Position numbers and translations under genes: made by a program
Assembly: GCF_012295615.1 (NCBI RefSeq)
Contig: NZ_CP051183.1
Location: 1,763,001 to 1,827,000 of the forward strand
From: Bermanella marisrubri
GTDB lineage: Bacteria > Pseudomonadota > Gammaproteobacteria > Pseudomonadales > Oceanobacteraceae
Reading direction: 5' to 3'
DNA: 64,000 nucleotides
Notes under the pieces: model-generated
The model's database searches: none
What the model was told of the DNA's origin: nothing
The model's input: only the letters and a program-made list of their open reading frames with translations
Shown: positions 17,552 through 26,801 of the stretch, one piece after another
Position numbering within the stretch: the stretch's first letter is position 1
Layout: every line of letters begins with the position of its first letter

Positions 17552-18644
17552 TCTTATTCACCTTAAGCAATCCTTTGATTTTGCCGCCCTGATTATTCGC
17601 TGCAGCGATTTCCACTGTGTAGCTTTGTTGCTCAAGTGATTTCTTTAGCTTGTCAAGTTCAGCGATGCTAGGCGCATTAAGTTCTATTTCCAGGGTTGCT
17701 TTACTTTGGTTGTAGCGTAATCCTAATAATTCTAATGAGCTCATAGATGAAATAGGGTTGCCAATACCGCTCAATAGCCGTGTAAAGGTTTCTCCGTTTT
17801 GAACAAGTTCGCCCTCTTCTAGTTTTTGTCGAAACATGCGTTTCATGCCGTAACCCGCACTTTCGCCTGGGAATAATTGTTCATAATAGTTTTTTGATGC
17901 ATTCTTAACTGCTTCTGATTTTCCGTCTAATTGGAATGCTTGAATCCAGTTAATACTTATTGCACAGATAAATAAGGCTGCGGCCAAAGTGAGAGGTGTC
18001 TTTAGAAGATCTAACTTGGGGTTTTTCTTTTTGATCGTGACTTTATATGGGCCAGACATTAAGTCGTGATTGGGTCGGCTCGATTGAATGAGTTGGTTGA
18101 GATCATCGAGTGTCTTCTGGTGTATTTCGATGTTTTCGCTTTCCATTTCGAGTTTAATTAACTCATCTAAATCACCAAAAACCTGAATACTCTCGAACTC
18201 GTTTTTAAAGCGCTGTAAAAAAAGACCGACAGCTTCTTTTTGTATGCTATAAGCTTTGAATTCAGATAGACGAAGTAATACTTGATCATTTAATACCGCC
18301 AAACTCGCTGAATTCTTATCAAACGGTAATGCTAGCGGAAGATAATAGGCATGCTGAATTTGATGTTCAAATAAACCATCCATGTATTGTTTGTTGACGA
18401 CTAGTGCACTGGCTTTGCCGTCTTCTTTGCCCAAATATACAATGTGTAGATTATCCACATCCTCTGCTATTTGTTCTTCAAGTGCGAACGGCAGTGCTTT
18501 TACAATTTGTCTTGCCTGCTTGATGGGCATGTCAACATTGTAAATTTGACACTGCGCATCAGATATCCAAATACTCTTGGCTTCTGTCTTTGTATGGGTT
18601 GTGCCTGGCACGTAATTAGCCAATTGTGAAACAATGGTTGTCAT
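17544..18644 (-). CDS. gspL: Type II secretion protein GspL
   Basis: GspL recruits the GspE ATPase to the inner-membrane platform. From the ATG at 18644 the product has 366 residues: an actin-like cytoplasmic domain (SIWISDAQCQIYNVDMPIKQARQIVKALPFALEEQIAED), one membrane helix near 220-240 (LTLAAALFICAISINWIQAF) and a periplasmic ferredoxin-like domain. An upstream TTG (18653) is possible but overlaps gspK. FALEEQIAED is the typical GspL segment. Order E to M confirms identity. Confidence 0.92.
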   Translation of the reverse strand: MTTIVSQLANYVPGTTHTKTEAKSIWISDAQCQIYNVDMPIKQARQIVKALPFALEEQIAEDVDNLHIVYLGKEDGKASALVVNKQYMDGLFEHQIQHAYYLPLALPFDKNSASLAVLNDQVLLRLSEFKAYSIQKEAVGLFLQRFKNEFESIQVFGDLDELIKLEMESENIEIHQKTLDDLNQLIQSSRPNHDLMSGPYKVTIKKKNPKLDLLKTPLTLAAALFICAISINWIQAFQLDGKSEAVKNASKNYYEQLFPGESAGYGMKRMFRQKLEEGELVQNGETFTRLLSGIGNPISSMSSLELLGLRYNQSKATLEIELNAPSIAELDKLKKSLEQQSYTVEIAAANNQGGKIKGLLKVNKNG

Positions 18645-18646
18645 AA

Positions 18647-19723
18647 CTAACAATCTACTATTTTTAGTCGCGCTAAATCGTCTAGATTACGCGAGAAGTC
18701 TCTATAAATAACGCCCACAAAACCAGTATCTGGGGTTAAGTCGCGTCGCATAATCGACTCTAGTACCAAATCGGTTGGATTGTCTGGATTAGTAGACGTA
18801 TATTGCACGCGAATCATTACACTAAAGTACTGTGACTTTACCGTAAAATCCTGTTTTTGCCACCCACTGCCACTATTTGTGCTATCTTCCGTAGAGGCGT
18901 TGGTTTCGTTAGGGTCGCCGTTGATCATGCTTGATATCTCAGGCGCATTCCAAAAATCATCAATATTTTGAAAGATTGCATTCGCCCTGTTATTTGGATC
19001 GCATGACCCTGGTCGGGTTTTGCTCAGTACTGATTGCGCTTGTGATACTGACAAGCGAGAATCCCATGACGAAAGCACAACATCAGGGGTGGTATTGATG
19101 TTTAGCTGCGTTTTCATAGGCAAAGCCGTGACATAGGGTTCCAGTTTCTTAAAGTCTTCTATTTTCATCCCTTCAATTAGCATTAGCTCACTTGGATGAG
19201 ACAGTGCCATACCTGATGCTGCATAAGGTTTTTCTAAAGTCTGATAGTAGTAGCTGGCGCTACTGTCTGGCGTCATCCACTCTTTTAGACTCCTGGCAAT
19301 CGCCGTGTCTATTTGCAACTCTTTCAGAAGCTCCTGAAAGCGTATGAGTGCGCTATTAGGGTCTGGTGCATCAGGGTGCAGTGAATTTAAATTAAACAGA
19401 CCTTGGAGATCTCTCACTGTGACAAAAACCGTGGCTGGGTCCAATTGAGTGGTTAGAGGTTGGTTCCAAAGTTCAACTGCCCCATCCCATTCTTGATTGT
19501 TCTGAATATCGCGATTGCCATCATATATAAGCCCCGCTTTTGCTAAATCTTCGGCGCTTAATGCGAGGACTTGCGCTTGCTGGTATTCAAAGCTGGCTGT
19601 AGCCATCGCGATATCGCGAGCTTGCTGTCGCTGCATGCTAATCGCTAGCATAGATACGAGTGCAAAAATAAATAGCACTGTAATCAGTGCCAGCCCCTGC
19701 TGTTTACTCGCTGGCGAATGCAT
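18647..19723 (-). CDS. gspK: Type II secretion minor pseudopilin GspK
   Basis: GspK caps the pseudopilus tip with GspI and GspJ. A short leader SKQQG precedes the hydrophobic helix LALITVLFIFALVSMLAISM, with the prepilin peptidase cut after Gly. The large domain carries the family pieces FNLNSLHPD, DAR-like spacing, and LNINTTPDVVLSSWD (helix-hairpin-like region). I prefer the ATG at 19723, which has GAGG about nine bases upstream, over the start at 19738. It overlaps gspJ by 20 bases. As in other GspK proteins, the usual Glu5 is missing from the helix. Confidence 0.93.
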   Translation of the reverse strand: MHSPASKQQGLALITVLFIFALVSMLAISMQRQQARDIAMATASFEYQQAQVLALSAEDLAKAGLIYDGNRDIQNNQEWDGAVELWNQPLTTQLDPATVFVTVRDLQGLFNLNSLHPDAPDPNSALIRFQELLKELQIDTAIARSLKEWMTPDSSASYYYQTLEKPYAASGMALSHPSELMLIEGMKIEDFKKLEPYVTALPMKTQLNINTTPDVVLSSWDSRLSVSQAQSVLSKTRPGSCDPNNRANAIFQNIDDFWNAPEISSMINGDPNETNASTEDSTNSGSGWQKQDFTVKSQYFSVMIRVQYTSTNPDNPTDLVLESIMRRDLTPDTGFVGVIYRDFSRNLDDLARLKIVDC

Positions 19724-20432
19724 AACGCGGAACCTCATAAATACGCTCTACTTCACCAATACTTGGAATATCTAAGATGAGTTTAATCATCGCCAAGTCA
19801 TTAATACTATTTTGATCGGCATAAGGGGATGGCCATTCTGATTGCCACTCATCGCTTCGAATTGAAAGCGATGGATCTTGAAGATTGATTGTTTGGCCCT
19901 TAAAGCGAATCTCGGCACGTTTGATGTTATCGATTAGAATTTGTGTTCTTGGGATATTGTCGCTCGTTCTGTCGAGAGCATGCCAAAAAATACGCACTAA
20001 GCAATTTTGTGCGTTGTCTTGTTCGTTTTGGGATGGTTTCTTTATCGCGCGTTCACAAAACTCGTGATCATGACTTTTTACCGCATAGGCAACACGCTGC
20101 AAATTGGAGGTTGGTTTGTCGATAAAGTCATGCATGGCGCGACCAGAGTGTGTTAGCTCCAATAGGTACTCACCCTGGTTGTGGGCTACGGGTTGCTTGA
20201 TGCTGAATTCATCAAGTATCTTTCGTGGTGCCACTTGCAGTATATCGCGTTTTATCCAGTTGTCGGCACGCTGCAAAATTGAAAGTGTATTAGAGCGATT
20301 TTCGGTGGCTTGCTTGGTATCCATTGTTCCAGTTAACAATTGCGTAGCGCCGACACCAATCATGGCAGTTATGCCTACTGCCAACAAAACCTCTAACAAT
20401 GTAAAGCCTTTCTGTGGGTTAAGCATCATCAT
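19704..20432 (-). CDS. gspJ: Type II secretion minor pseudopilin GspJ
   Basis: The 242-residue product has a class III leader MMMLNPQKG followed by FTLLEVLLAVGITAMIGVGATQLL, with Glu5 of the mature protein present. The globular part (RADNWIKRDILQVAPR, AYAVKSHDHEFCERAI) matches GspJ. It forms the tip complex with GspI and GspK. It overlaps gspI by 14 bases and gspK at the other end. Confidence 0.93.
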   Translation of the reverse strand: MMMLNPQKGFTLLEVLLAVGITAMIGVGATQLLTGTMDTKQATENRSNTLSILQRADNWIKRDILQVAPRKILDEFSIKQPVAHNQGEYLLELTHSGRAMHDFIDKPTSNLQRVAYAVKSHDHEFCERAIKKPSQNEQDNAQNCLVRIFWHALDRTSDNIPRTQILIDNIKRAEIRFKGQTINLQDPSLSIRSDEWQSEWPSPYADQNSINDLAMIKLILDIPSIGEVERIYEVPRYAFASE

Positions 20433-20808
20433 TCGCCATGTACGCTATCAAAGTATGAATACTATTGTCTGGGTTCTGCTTGGAGGAAACTGATACGGTT
20501 ACTTGTTTAACATCAAGAGGAAGAGGAATACCTTGAAATTGTTTTTTCGGAGTAACAGTAGTTTTAATTTGCCACTTTCGATCAGCAAATTCGATTTCAG
20601 AGCGCTCATTTGTAATGTCTTGATATGGTGTGAATCGTAATTCGGAAATTTTATTCTCTGCAATCCAGCTTGCGAGTACTTTTTTCTCTAGGTGTATTTG
20701 GTTATCCACTGTAATAGCACTGGACTGGGACAATGTGCTTGCAACAAGCGCAAACACGGTGATGGCGATCATGACCTCAAGAAGTGTAAATCCTTTTGCT
20801 TGCTTCAC
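20419..20808 (-). CDS. gspI: Type II secretion minor pseudopilin GspI
   Basis: A 129-residue pseudopilin with leader MKQAKG and mature FTLLEVMIAITVFALVASTL. The WIAENKISELR motif in the globular domain is characteristic of GspI. It starts the tip complex with GspJ and GspK. It overlaps gspH by four bases (20805-20808). Confidence 0.95.
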   Translation of the reverse strand: MKQAKGFTLLEVMIAITVFALVASTLSQSSAITVDNQIHLEKKVLASWIAENKISELRFTPYQDITNERSEIEFADRKWQIKTTVTPKKQFQGIPLPLDVKQVTVSVSSKQNPDNSIHTLIAYMANDDA

Positions 20809-21386
20809 TGGTTGCGATCCTTAAGGTCAGAAGAGTAATAACGCCCTAGACCACCACTCTCGATTTCGATAACACGCGGATCATCATCAATAGTCAGCAA
20901 CAAGCTTGATAGTGTTTGCTCCCCCGTTGAGAATAGTTTTATTTGCGGTTCGGCATCCTTGATTTCTTGCGGCATGTAATCAAGAACGACATCCTTATCC
21001 TCTATGCGCAACTCGTATACCATGGTTTCTGGAATCTTGGCGGGTTTGTATCGGCTCGAAAACGCTACCCACTTGTAGGTCGGGGCTTCGCTTTGATTAT
21101 TGAGATTGCTTTCAATCTCTTCTGACTGTTGTTTTTCCCATTTCATGACCTTCAAACCGTCTCGAAAAGCCATGATGCCTAAAGTCTGATTGGTGATAAT
21201 GGCTTCTTCCGCTACAGCTTCAAAAAAGAACTTCAATGCTGTGCTATGTTGCAGAAAAGTCTGTTTATTTCTATCTATGTCAGTGTTGACGACTGCCATT
21301 GAGACCAAAAGGCCAATAATGACAAGCACCACAAGCAGCTCTAAAAGTGTAAAACCATTTTGTTTTGCTGGGTGATGCTTTTTCAT
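20805..21386 (-). CDS. gspH: Type II secretion minor pseudopilin GspH
   Basis: A 193-residue pseudopilin with leader MKKHHPAKQNG and mature FTLLELLVVLVIIGLLVSMAVV including Glu5. The GspH domain follows, with LKFFFEAVAEEAIITNQTLGIMAF typical of the family. It links the tip complex to the major pseudopilin fibre. Confidence 0.93.
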   Translation of the reverse strand: MKKHHPAKQNGFTLLELLVVLVIIGLLVSMAVVNTDIDRNKQTFLQHSTALKFFFEAVAEEAIITNQTLGIMAFRDGLKVMKWEKQQSEEIESNLNNQSEAPTYKWVAFSSRYKPAKIPETMVYELRIEDKDVVLDYMPQEIKDAEPQIKLFSTGEQTLSSLLLTIDDDPRVIEIESGGLGRYYSSDLKDRNQ

Positions 21387-21397
21387 TGAGACTAAGT

Positions 21398-21814
21398 TTA
21401 AATATCTTTGCTGGAAATATCGGCAGCGTCGTCTTCACCACCTTCTTCACCGTCCGCGCCTAGTGATACGATTTCGTATTTCCCGCCAGATGCGATATAG
21501 ATATATGGATTGCCCCATGGGTCTGTTGGCAATTTCGGCATATAGCCGTCCTTTTTGTAATTTTTTGGCTCTGGAGAACCGGAAGGTTTAGAAACTAAAG
21601 CCTCAAGTCCTTGAGAGGTGGATGGATAGGTAAAGTTATCGAGCTTGTACATATTAAGTGCTTGGCCAATATTTGCCATTTCTGCCTTTGCAGTTTTTAC
21701 CCGTGCTTCCCCTGCCTCACCGATGATGTTTGGCGCAACCATGGCAACCAAGCCAGCCAATATAGCAAGCACCACCATGATTTCGATAAGCGTAAAGCCT
21801 GATTGTTTCTTCAT
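21398..21814 (-). CDS. gspG: Type II secretion major pseudopilin GspG
   Basis: GspG is the main subunit of the periplasmic pseudopilus. From the ATG at 21814 (GAAGGA upstream) the protein has 138 residues with leader MKKQSG and mature FTLIEIMVVLAILAGLVAMVAPNI. The C-terminal calcium-site region is present: YPSTSQGLEALV, DPWGNPYIY and SLGADGEEGGEDDAADI. The eight extra residues of the longer frame (from 21838) overlap gspF and are not needed. Confidence 0.97.
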   Translation of the reverse strand: MKKQSGFTLIEIMVVLAILAGLVAMVAPNIIGEAGEARVKTAKAEMANIGQALNMYKLDNFTYPSTSQGLEALVSKPSGSPEPKNYKKDGYMPKLPTDPWGNPYIYIASGGKYEIVSLGADGEEGGEDDAADISSKDI

Positions 21815-21830
21815 TTCGTTTCCTTCTATT

Positions 21831-23045
21831 TTATCCAATCATTTGGTTCATATTGATAATCGGTAACATTATCGCAATTACGATCAGTACAACAATTCCG
21901 CCCATGGCCAAAAGCATGATAGGCTCAAACATGCTCACTAATGTTGACACTGTATTTTGTAAATCGTTTTCTTGATTCTTAGCGGTCTTTTCTAGCATTG
22001 AGTCTAATTCCCCGCTGGTTTCCCCACTAGCCACCATATGCAGCATGATCGGGCTAAATACTTTGGTTTTTTCTAGTGCAGTGTGTAATGCACCGCCCTC
22101 TGTGACGGATTGTGATGCTTCTTTTAGCCTCTCTTTTATAACTTCATTGCCTACTACTTGTGAGGCAATACGCATGGCTTCAACAAGAGGTACGCCACTG
22201 GAATTTAGTATGGCGAGCGTACTAATAAATCGGGATGTGTTGAAACCGCGAATCATACGTCCAATGAACGGTACATGAAGCAGCCAGCCATGAACACGGT
22301 AGCGTATGTGGGGTTTTTTCATTGCGACAATGCCGCCAATAATGGCAAAGACTAAAAGTATAAATAGATAGATGCCATTGGCTTGCAAGAAGTCGCTGGA
22401 GCTGATCATTACACGCGTCAGTACAGGGAGCTCTTGCCCATTTTTAACAAAGACTTCGACGATATCAGGAACTACGTAGGTTAATAATCCAACAACAATC
22501 GCGATGGCAACAATACATAGAATAATTGGATAAACCGCCGCCAACTTAATTTTTTGTTGGTTTTCTTGTGCTCGCTCCATATAGTCTGCGAGTCGGTTTA
22601 ATACTGTGTCTAGGTGTCCAGCGTGTTCACCTGCGGCGACAGTGGCTCGATACAATTGAGGGAACGCATAGGAAAAGTCGTTTAGTGCATTAGCGAGACT
22701 GTGGCCTTCTAGGACTTTTGAGCGTACGTCCATAATCATGGTTTTAATGCGACGCTTTTCTGTTTGATCTGCGGTCGCCCGCAACGCCTCTTCAATAGGA
22801 AGGCCTGCCCCGATTAACGTAGATAGTTGACGTGTAAGCAGTGCTAGATCGGCGACACTAATGGAGCGCTTGAATAGACCTTTGAATGTTCCGGACTTAT
22901 CAGGCTTAGATGAGACATCAACGGAGATCGGCATCCATTGTTTGTCTCGCAATTGCTGTCTTACTTGGCGAGGACTATCGGCTTCAACAACGCCTTTCTT
23001 TTGTTTGCCTTTATTATCAATGGCAATATATTCGAACGCTGCCAT
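21831..23045 (-). CDS. gspF: Type II secretion inner-membrane platform protein GspF
   Basis: This 404-residue polytopic protein has two repeated GspF domains and three membrane segments (about 168-190, 220-240 and 375-400, the last being IMLLAMGGIVVLIVIAIMLPI). The motif LTRQLSTLIGAGLPIEEAL and its second-domain counterpart HMVASGETSGELDSMLEKTA identify the family. It forms the platform with GspL and GspM and contacts GspE. One base separates it from gspE. Confidence 0.97.
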   Translation of the reverse strand: MAAFEYIAIDNKGKQKKGVVEADSPRQVRQQLRDKQWMPISVDVSSKPDKSGTFKGLFKRSISVADLALLTRQLSTLIGAGLPIEEALRATADQTEKRRIKTMIMDVRSKVLEGHSLANALNDFSYAFPQLYRATVAAGEHAGHLDTVLNRLADYMERAQENQQKIKLAAVYPIILCIVAIAIVVGLLTYVVPDIVEVFVKNGQELPVLTRVMISSSDFLQANGIYLFILLVFAIIGGIVAMKKPHIRYRVHGWLLHVPFIGRMIRGFNTSRFISTLAILNSSGVPLVEAMRIASQVVGNEVIKERLKEASQSVTEGGALHTALEKTKVFSPIMLHMVASGETSGELDSMLEKTAKNQENDLQNTVSTLVSMFEPIMLLAMGGIVVLIVIAIMLPIINMNQMIG

Positions 23046-23046
23046 T

Positions 23047-24555
23047 TTATGCCTTGGTTACCCTTAAAACTTCTTCGAGTGTGGTGTCGCCTGACAGTAC
23101 TTTTTCGAATCCGTCTTGCTGAATACTTGGGCATTGAGAACGTGCGTATCGATTCAGTTCAAGTTCGCCGGCTTCGTTATGAATGAGTGTCTTTAGCTCA
23201 TCATCGATTTCAATGATCTCATAAATACCGCGACGACCTTTGTAACCGGTACCGCTACATTCTGCGCAGCCATTAGCATGGTATAGAGTTAGCGGTTGAT
23301 TAATGGGTCGGCCAAGTAATTCTTTTTCTGCCTCATCCGCTTCATAAGGCGTTTTACATTCAGGACATAAAGTACGGACTAGTCGCTGGGCAACCACGCC
23401 GACCAAACTTGAAGCAAGTAAGAATGGCTCGATTCCCATGTCTTGCAAGCGAGTTACTGCGCCTACCGCCGTGTTGGTGTGCAACGTCGATAATACCATG
23501 TGGCCGGTAAGGGATGCTTGTACCGCGATTTCGACTGTTTCTTTGTCACGAATCTCACCCAACATGACAACATCTGGATCCTGTCGAAGAATCGCACGTA
23601 AGCCACGGGCAAAAGTCATATCAACCTTGGTATTAACCTGAGTTTGGCCAATACCCGGTAAGGAGTATTCTATGGGGTCTTCAACCGTAAGAATATTGCG
23701 AGAGCGATCATTCAGCTCGCTCAAGCCAGCGTACAGCGTTGTCGTTTTACCTGAGCCAGTGGGGCCGGTAACTAACATTATTCCATGAGGCTTATGTAGA
23801 ATAGCTTTGAGGCGAATGAGGTTGTTGCCTTTCATTCCCAATTCGGCCAAATCAAGGCGTCCGGCTTGCTTATCTAATAAGCGCATTACTACCCTTTCAC
23901 CGTGAGAGGATGGCATGGTGGAAACACGAACATCGACTTCGCGCCCAGCAATACGCAAGGCAATGCGACCATCTTGAGGTATGCGTTTCTCGGCGATATC
24001 GAGCTTTGACATTACCTTGATACGGCTAACCAGTAGCGGTGCCAGTGCGCGCTTAGGCTCGAGAACTTCTTGAAGAACGCCATCGACTCGAGATCTTACA
24101 ACGAGTCTCTTTTCAAAAGTTTCTATGTGTACATCCGAAGCGTTTCGCTTGATGGCATCAGTAAGAATTCCATTTATGAGGCGAACTATAGGAGCGTCGT
24201 CTTCTTGCTCCATAAGATCGGCTGTCTCTTGGATGGCTTCTGCGAGGCTTGCGAGATCCATATCATCACCAAGCTCCTCCATGGCTTCGCGACTATCTGC
24301 GCCCTGTTGGTAAATGCGCGATAGCTGGAAATTAAAGTCTTCTTCAGAACTGAGTTCGAACTTTAGAGGTGCTGGCAATATTCGACCGCATTCGATAAGT
24401 GCTTGGTTAGGAGTTTCTTCTTTAAACCAGATTAAATAATGGCCATCAGCTTGTTGCTCCGCCACAACCCCGTGACGTTTGGCAAAGCCATAGGGAATTC
24501 GCTTGTCTACCTGCTCTTCGCTTTCAGGTGTTTGATGTTCGGCCACTGCTTCCAC
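23047..24555 (-). CDS. gspE: Type II secretion ATPase GspE
   Basis: This cytoplasmic hexameric ATPase powers pseudopilus assembly. The 502 residues include an N-terminal GspL-binding region, Walker A GPTGSGKTTT, Asp box LTVEDPIEY, Walker B MLGEIRDKET, His box LTGHMVLSTLHTN, and a tetracysteine zinc site (CPEC and CAEC). The start is GTG at 24555 with AGGA about eight bases upstream. It is the first gene of the operon. The order E-F-G-H-I-J-K-L-M is that of Pseudomonas xcpR-Z, but the xcpP/xcpQ counterparts (gspC, gspD) are not next to it. Confidence 0.96.
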   Translation of the reverse strand: MEAVAEHQTPESEEQVDKRIPYGFAKRHGVVAEQQADGHYLIWFKEETPNQALIECGRILPAPLKFELSSEEDFNFQLSRIYQQGADSREAMEELGDDMDLASLAEAIQETADLMEQEDDAPIVRLINGILTDAIKRNASDVHIETFEKRLVVRSRVDGVLQEVLEPKRALAPLLVSRIKVMSKLDIAEKRIPQDGRIALRIAGREVDVRVSTMPSSHGERVVMRLLDKQAGRLDLAELGMKGNNLIRLKAILHKPHGIMLVTGPTGSGKTTTLYAGLSELNDRSRNILTVEDPIEYSLPGIGQTQVNTKVDMTFARGLRAILRQDPDVVMLGEIRDKETVEIAVQASLTGHMVLSTLHTNTAVGAVTRLQDMGIEPFLLASSLVGVVAQRLVRTLCPECKTPYEADEAEKELLGRPINQPLTLYHANGCAECSGTGYKGRRGIYEIIEIDDELKTLIHNEAGELELNRYARSQCPSIQQDGFEKVLSGDTTLEEVLRVTKA

Positions 24556-24650
24556 TTGTGTATCCTACTGGCGTCTATTATGAGGCTAAGACGCTAAATG
24601 CTTATTTTTGTTGCACTATTTTAACGCTGAATTGTGACAAATTAACAGAC

Positions 24651-24685
24651 AAAAAAAAGCCTGGCTAATAAGCCAGGCTTTTTTT
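24651..24685. terminator. Terminator of the etf operon
   Basis: Arms GCCTGGCT (24659-24666) and AGCCAGGC (24671-24678) with AATA loop and A/T runs on both sides; bidirectional form, behind etfA. Confidence 0.9.
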
Positions 24686-24700
24686 GAGTAGTAGTCGCTA

Positions 24701-25630
24701 TTAAAGCTTGCTTTCCAATTCTGGAACCGCTTCAAATAGGTCTGCTACTAGACCGTAGTCTGCTACTTGGAAGATAGGAGCTTCTTCGTCTTTGTTAATA
24801 GCAACAATGACTTTAGAGTCTTTCATACCTGCCAAGTGCTGGATAGCACCAGAGATACCAACAGCAACATATAGGTTTGGTGCAACAATTTTACCTGTTT
24901 GACCAACTTGCATATCGTTTGGTACGAAGCCAGCGTCTACCGCTGCACGAGATGCACCTACTGCTGCACCAACTTTGTCAGCTACTTTATATAGCATTTC
25001 AAAGTTGTCGCCGTTCTGCATGCCACGACCACCAGATATAACGATATCTGCTGCTGTTAGGTCTGGGCGATCTGAAACTGCTAGCTCTTCACCAACAAAT
25101 TCTGAAACACCTTTGTCAGCAACAGCTGCAACGTTTTCAACAGAAGCAGAGCCACCTTCAGCAGCTGCAGCGTCAAAGCCAGTAGCACGAACAGTGATTA
25201 CCTTGATCGCGTCGCTAGACTGAACTGTCGCAAATGCGTTACCCGCATAAATCGGACGTGTAAATGTATCAGCTGAATCTACTTTTGTGATTTCAGAGAT
25301 CATGTTTACGTCTAGTAGTGCTGCAGTGCGTGGTAAGAAGTCTTTACCAGTGGTTGTAGCAGACGCCAGAATGTGGCTGTAGTTTTTACCGATTTCTGCA
25401 ACTAGATCACCTAGGGCTTCGCCTAGCTGATGGCTATAGGCCGCGTCGTCTGCAACTAGAACTTTCGCTACGCCGTCTACTTTAGAAGCCGCTTCAGCAG
25501 CAGCAGCGCAGTCTTGACCAGCTACTAGTACGTCGATATCACCACCGATTTCTTTTGCAGCAGTGATGGTGTTTAGAGTCGCGCCCTTTAGGGTCGCGTT
25601 ATCGTGTTCCGCAACAACTAAAATACCCAT
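24701..25630 (-). CDS. etfA: Electron transfer flavoprotein, alpha subunit
   Basis: With EtfB it accepts electrons from acyl-CoA dehydrogenases and passes them to ETF-ubiquinone oxidoreductase. The 309 residues carry the N-terminal [15 protein letters not shown] and the C-terminal FAD-binding domain with [36 protein letters not shown] and [16 protein letters not shown]. Its ATG overlaps the etfB stop by one base (TAATG). Confidence 0.98.
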   Translation of the reverse strand: MGILVVAEHDNATLKGATLNTITAAKEIGGDIDVLVAGQDCAAAAEAASKVDGVAKVLVADDAAYSHQLGEALGDLVAEIGKNYSHILASATTTGKDFLPRTAALLDVNMISEITKVDSADTFTRPIYAGNAFATVQSSDAIKVITVRATGFDAAAAEGGSASVENVAAVADKGVSEFVGEELAVSDRPDLTAADIVISGGRGMQNGDNFEMLYKVADKVGAAVGASRAAVDAGFVPNDMQVGQTGKIVAPNLYVAVGISGAIQHLAGMKDSKVIVAINKDEEAPIFQVADYGLVADLFEAVPELESKL

Positions 25631-26379
25631 TACAGCACCTTCGCTTCGTTCTTAAGTTTCTCAACCAGCTCGTCAACGCTGCCCACTTTGATACCAGCAG
25701 AACGCTCTGCAGGTGGCTCAACTTTAACTAAAGTTTGAGTAGACTTAATTTCAACGCCTAGATCGGCAGGAGTAACCACGTCTAGAGGCTTACGCTTAGC
25801 TTTCATGATGTTAGGTAGGGACGCGTAACGTGGCTCATTCAAACGAAGGTCAGTTGTCACGATCGCAGGTAGTTTAAGACCTACAGTACGTAAACCACCA
25901 TCGATTTCACGAGTAACGTTTACTTTTTCGCCGTCTACAGCAACTTCAGATGCGAATGTACCCTGAGGCATGCCAGTCAATGCACCAAGCATTTGACCAG
26001 TCTGGTTGTTATCGCTGTCGATTGATTGCTTACCTAGGATAACGAGTTGAGGTTCTTCTTTCTCAACGATCGCTTTAAGGGTTTTAGCAACAGATAGAGA
26101 CTCAAGTTTTTCATCAGTCTCTACAAGAATACCGCGATCAGCACCGAGTGCTAGTGCAGTACGAATTTGTTCCTGGGCCACTTTAGGACCGATAGAAACA
26201 ACAATAATTTCGCTGGCTACGCCTTTCTCTTTAAGACGAACCGCCTCTTCTACTGCGATTTCGCAGAATGGATTCATGGCCATCTTAACGTTGGTAAGAT
26301 CAACGTCAGAGTTATCAGCCTTTACGCGCACTTTTACGTTGTAATCGATGACACGCTTAACAGCTACAAGAACCTTCAT
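25630..26379 (-). CDS. etfB: Electron transfer flavoprotein, beta subunit
   Basis: This 249-residue AMP-binding subunit of ETF shows [50 protein letters not shown] and the ETF-beta signature [18 protein letters not shown]. It is the first gene of the etfBA operon, divergent from etfD; the 422-base gap between them holds a PsrA-like palindrome. Confidence 0.98.
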   Translation of the reverse strand: MKVLVAVKRVIDYNVKVRVKADNSDVDLTNVKMAMNPFCEIAVEEAVRLKEKGVASEIIVVSIGPKVAQEQIRTALALGADRGILVETDEKLESLSVAKTLKAIVEKEEPQLVILGKQSIDSDNNQTGQMLGALTGMPQGTFASEVAVDGEKVNVTREIDGGLRTVGLKLPAIVTTDLRLNEPRYASLPNIMKAKRKPLDVVTPADLGVEIKSTQTLVKVEPPAERSAGIKVGSVDELVEKLKNEAKVL

Positions 26380-26565
26380 AGATTCCCCGTCAAGTTGAGT
26401 GAATTAAAGTAAGTAGTTTCGACACTGATATGTAAAAAGCAATTCTGCCGATTCTTGGCGCAGATACTGACCCTAATTCACATCAAGGTCAACTACGCCA
26501 CAGCGAAAACCGCTCAAACATCACCCTTCTAAGACTACTTGGCTAACATTTGTATTCTAGATTCT

Positions 26566-26585
26566 ATTCAAACGCGCGTTTGAAT
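26566..26585. promoter_or_regulatory. 20-base perfect palindrome, candidate PsrA/FadR-type operator
   Basis: ATTCAAACGCGCGTTTGAAT is a perfect palindrome in the etfB-etfD divergent gap. Its core CAAAC-N4-GTTTG fits the operator described for PsrA, the TetR-family fatty-acid sensor that represses beta-oxidation and etf genes in Pseudomonas and Shewanella. The rest of the gap (26380-26801) holds only AT-rich promoter-like sequence. Confidence 0.7.
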
Positions 26586-26801
26586 GCTAGTCTTAATATA
26601 GGTTTAATATAGAAAATACCTATTTGAAACCCCAGTTTAGCTGTTATTTGGCTAATATTTAGGTTTGGCCACAAGTTGCATTATCAGTATACTAGCGCCA
26701 CTTTTTCGGCTACTTGGCCTAATTTGATACATATTATTAAAAACATCGGCTCCATTAGATAGATTGGTATGCCGTGTTGCTTGAGATTTGAGGAGAGTTC
26801 A

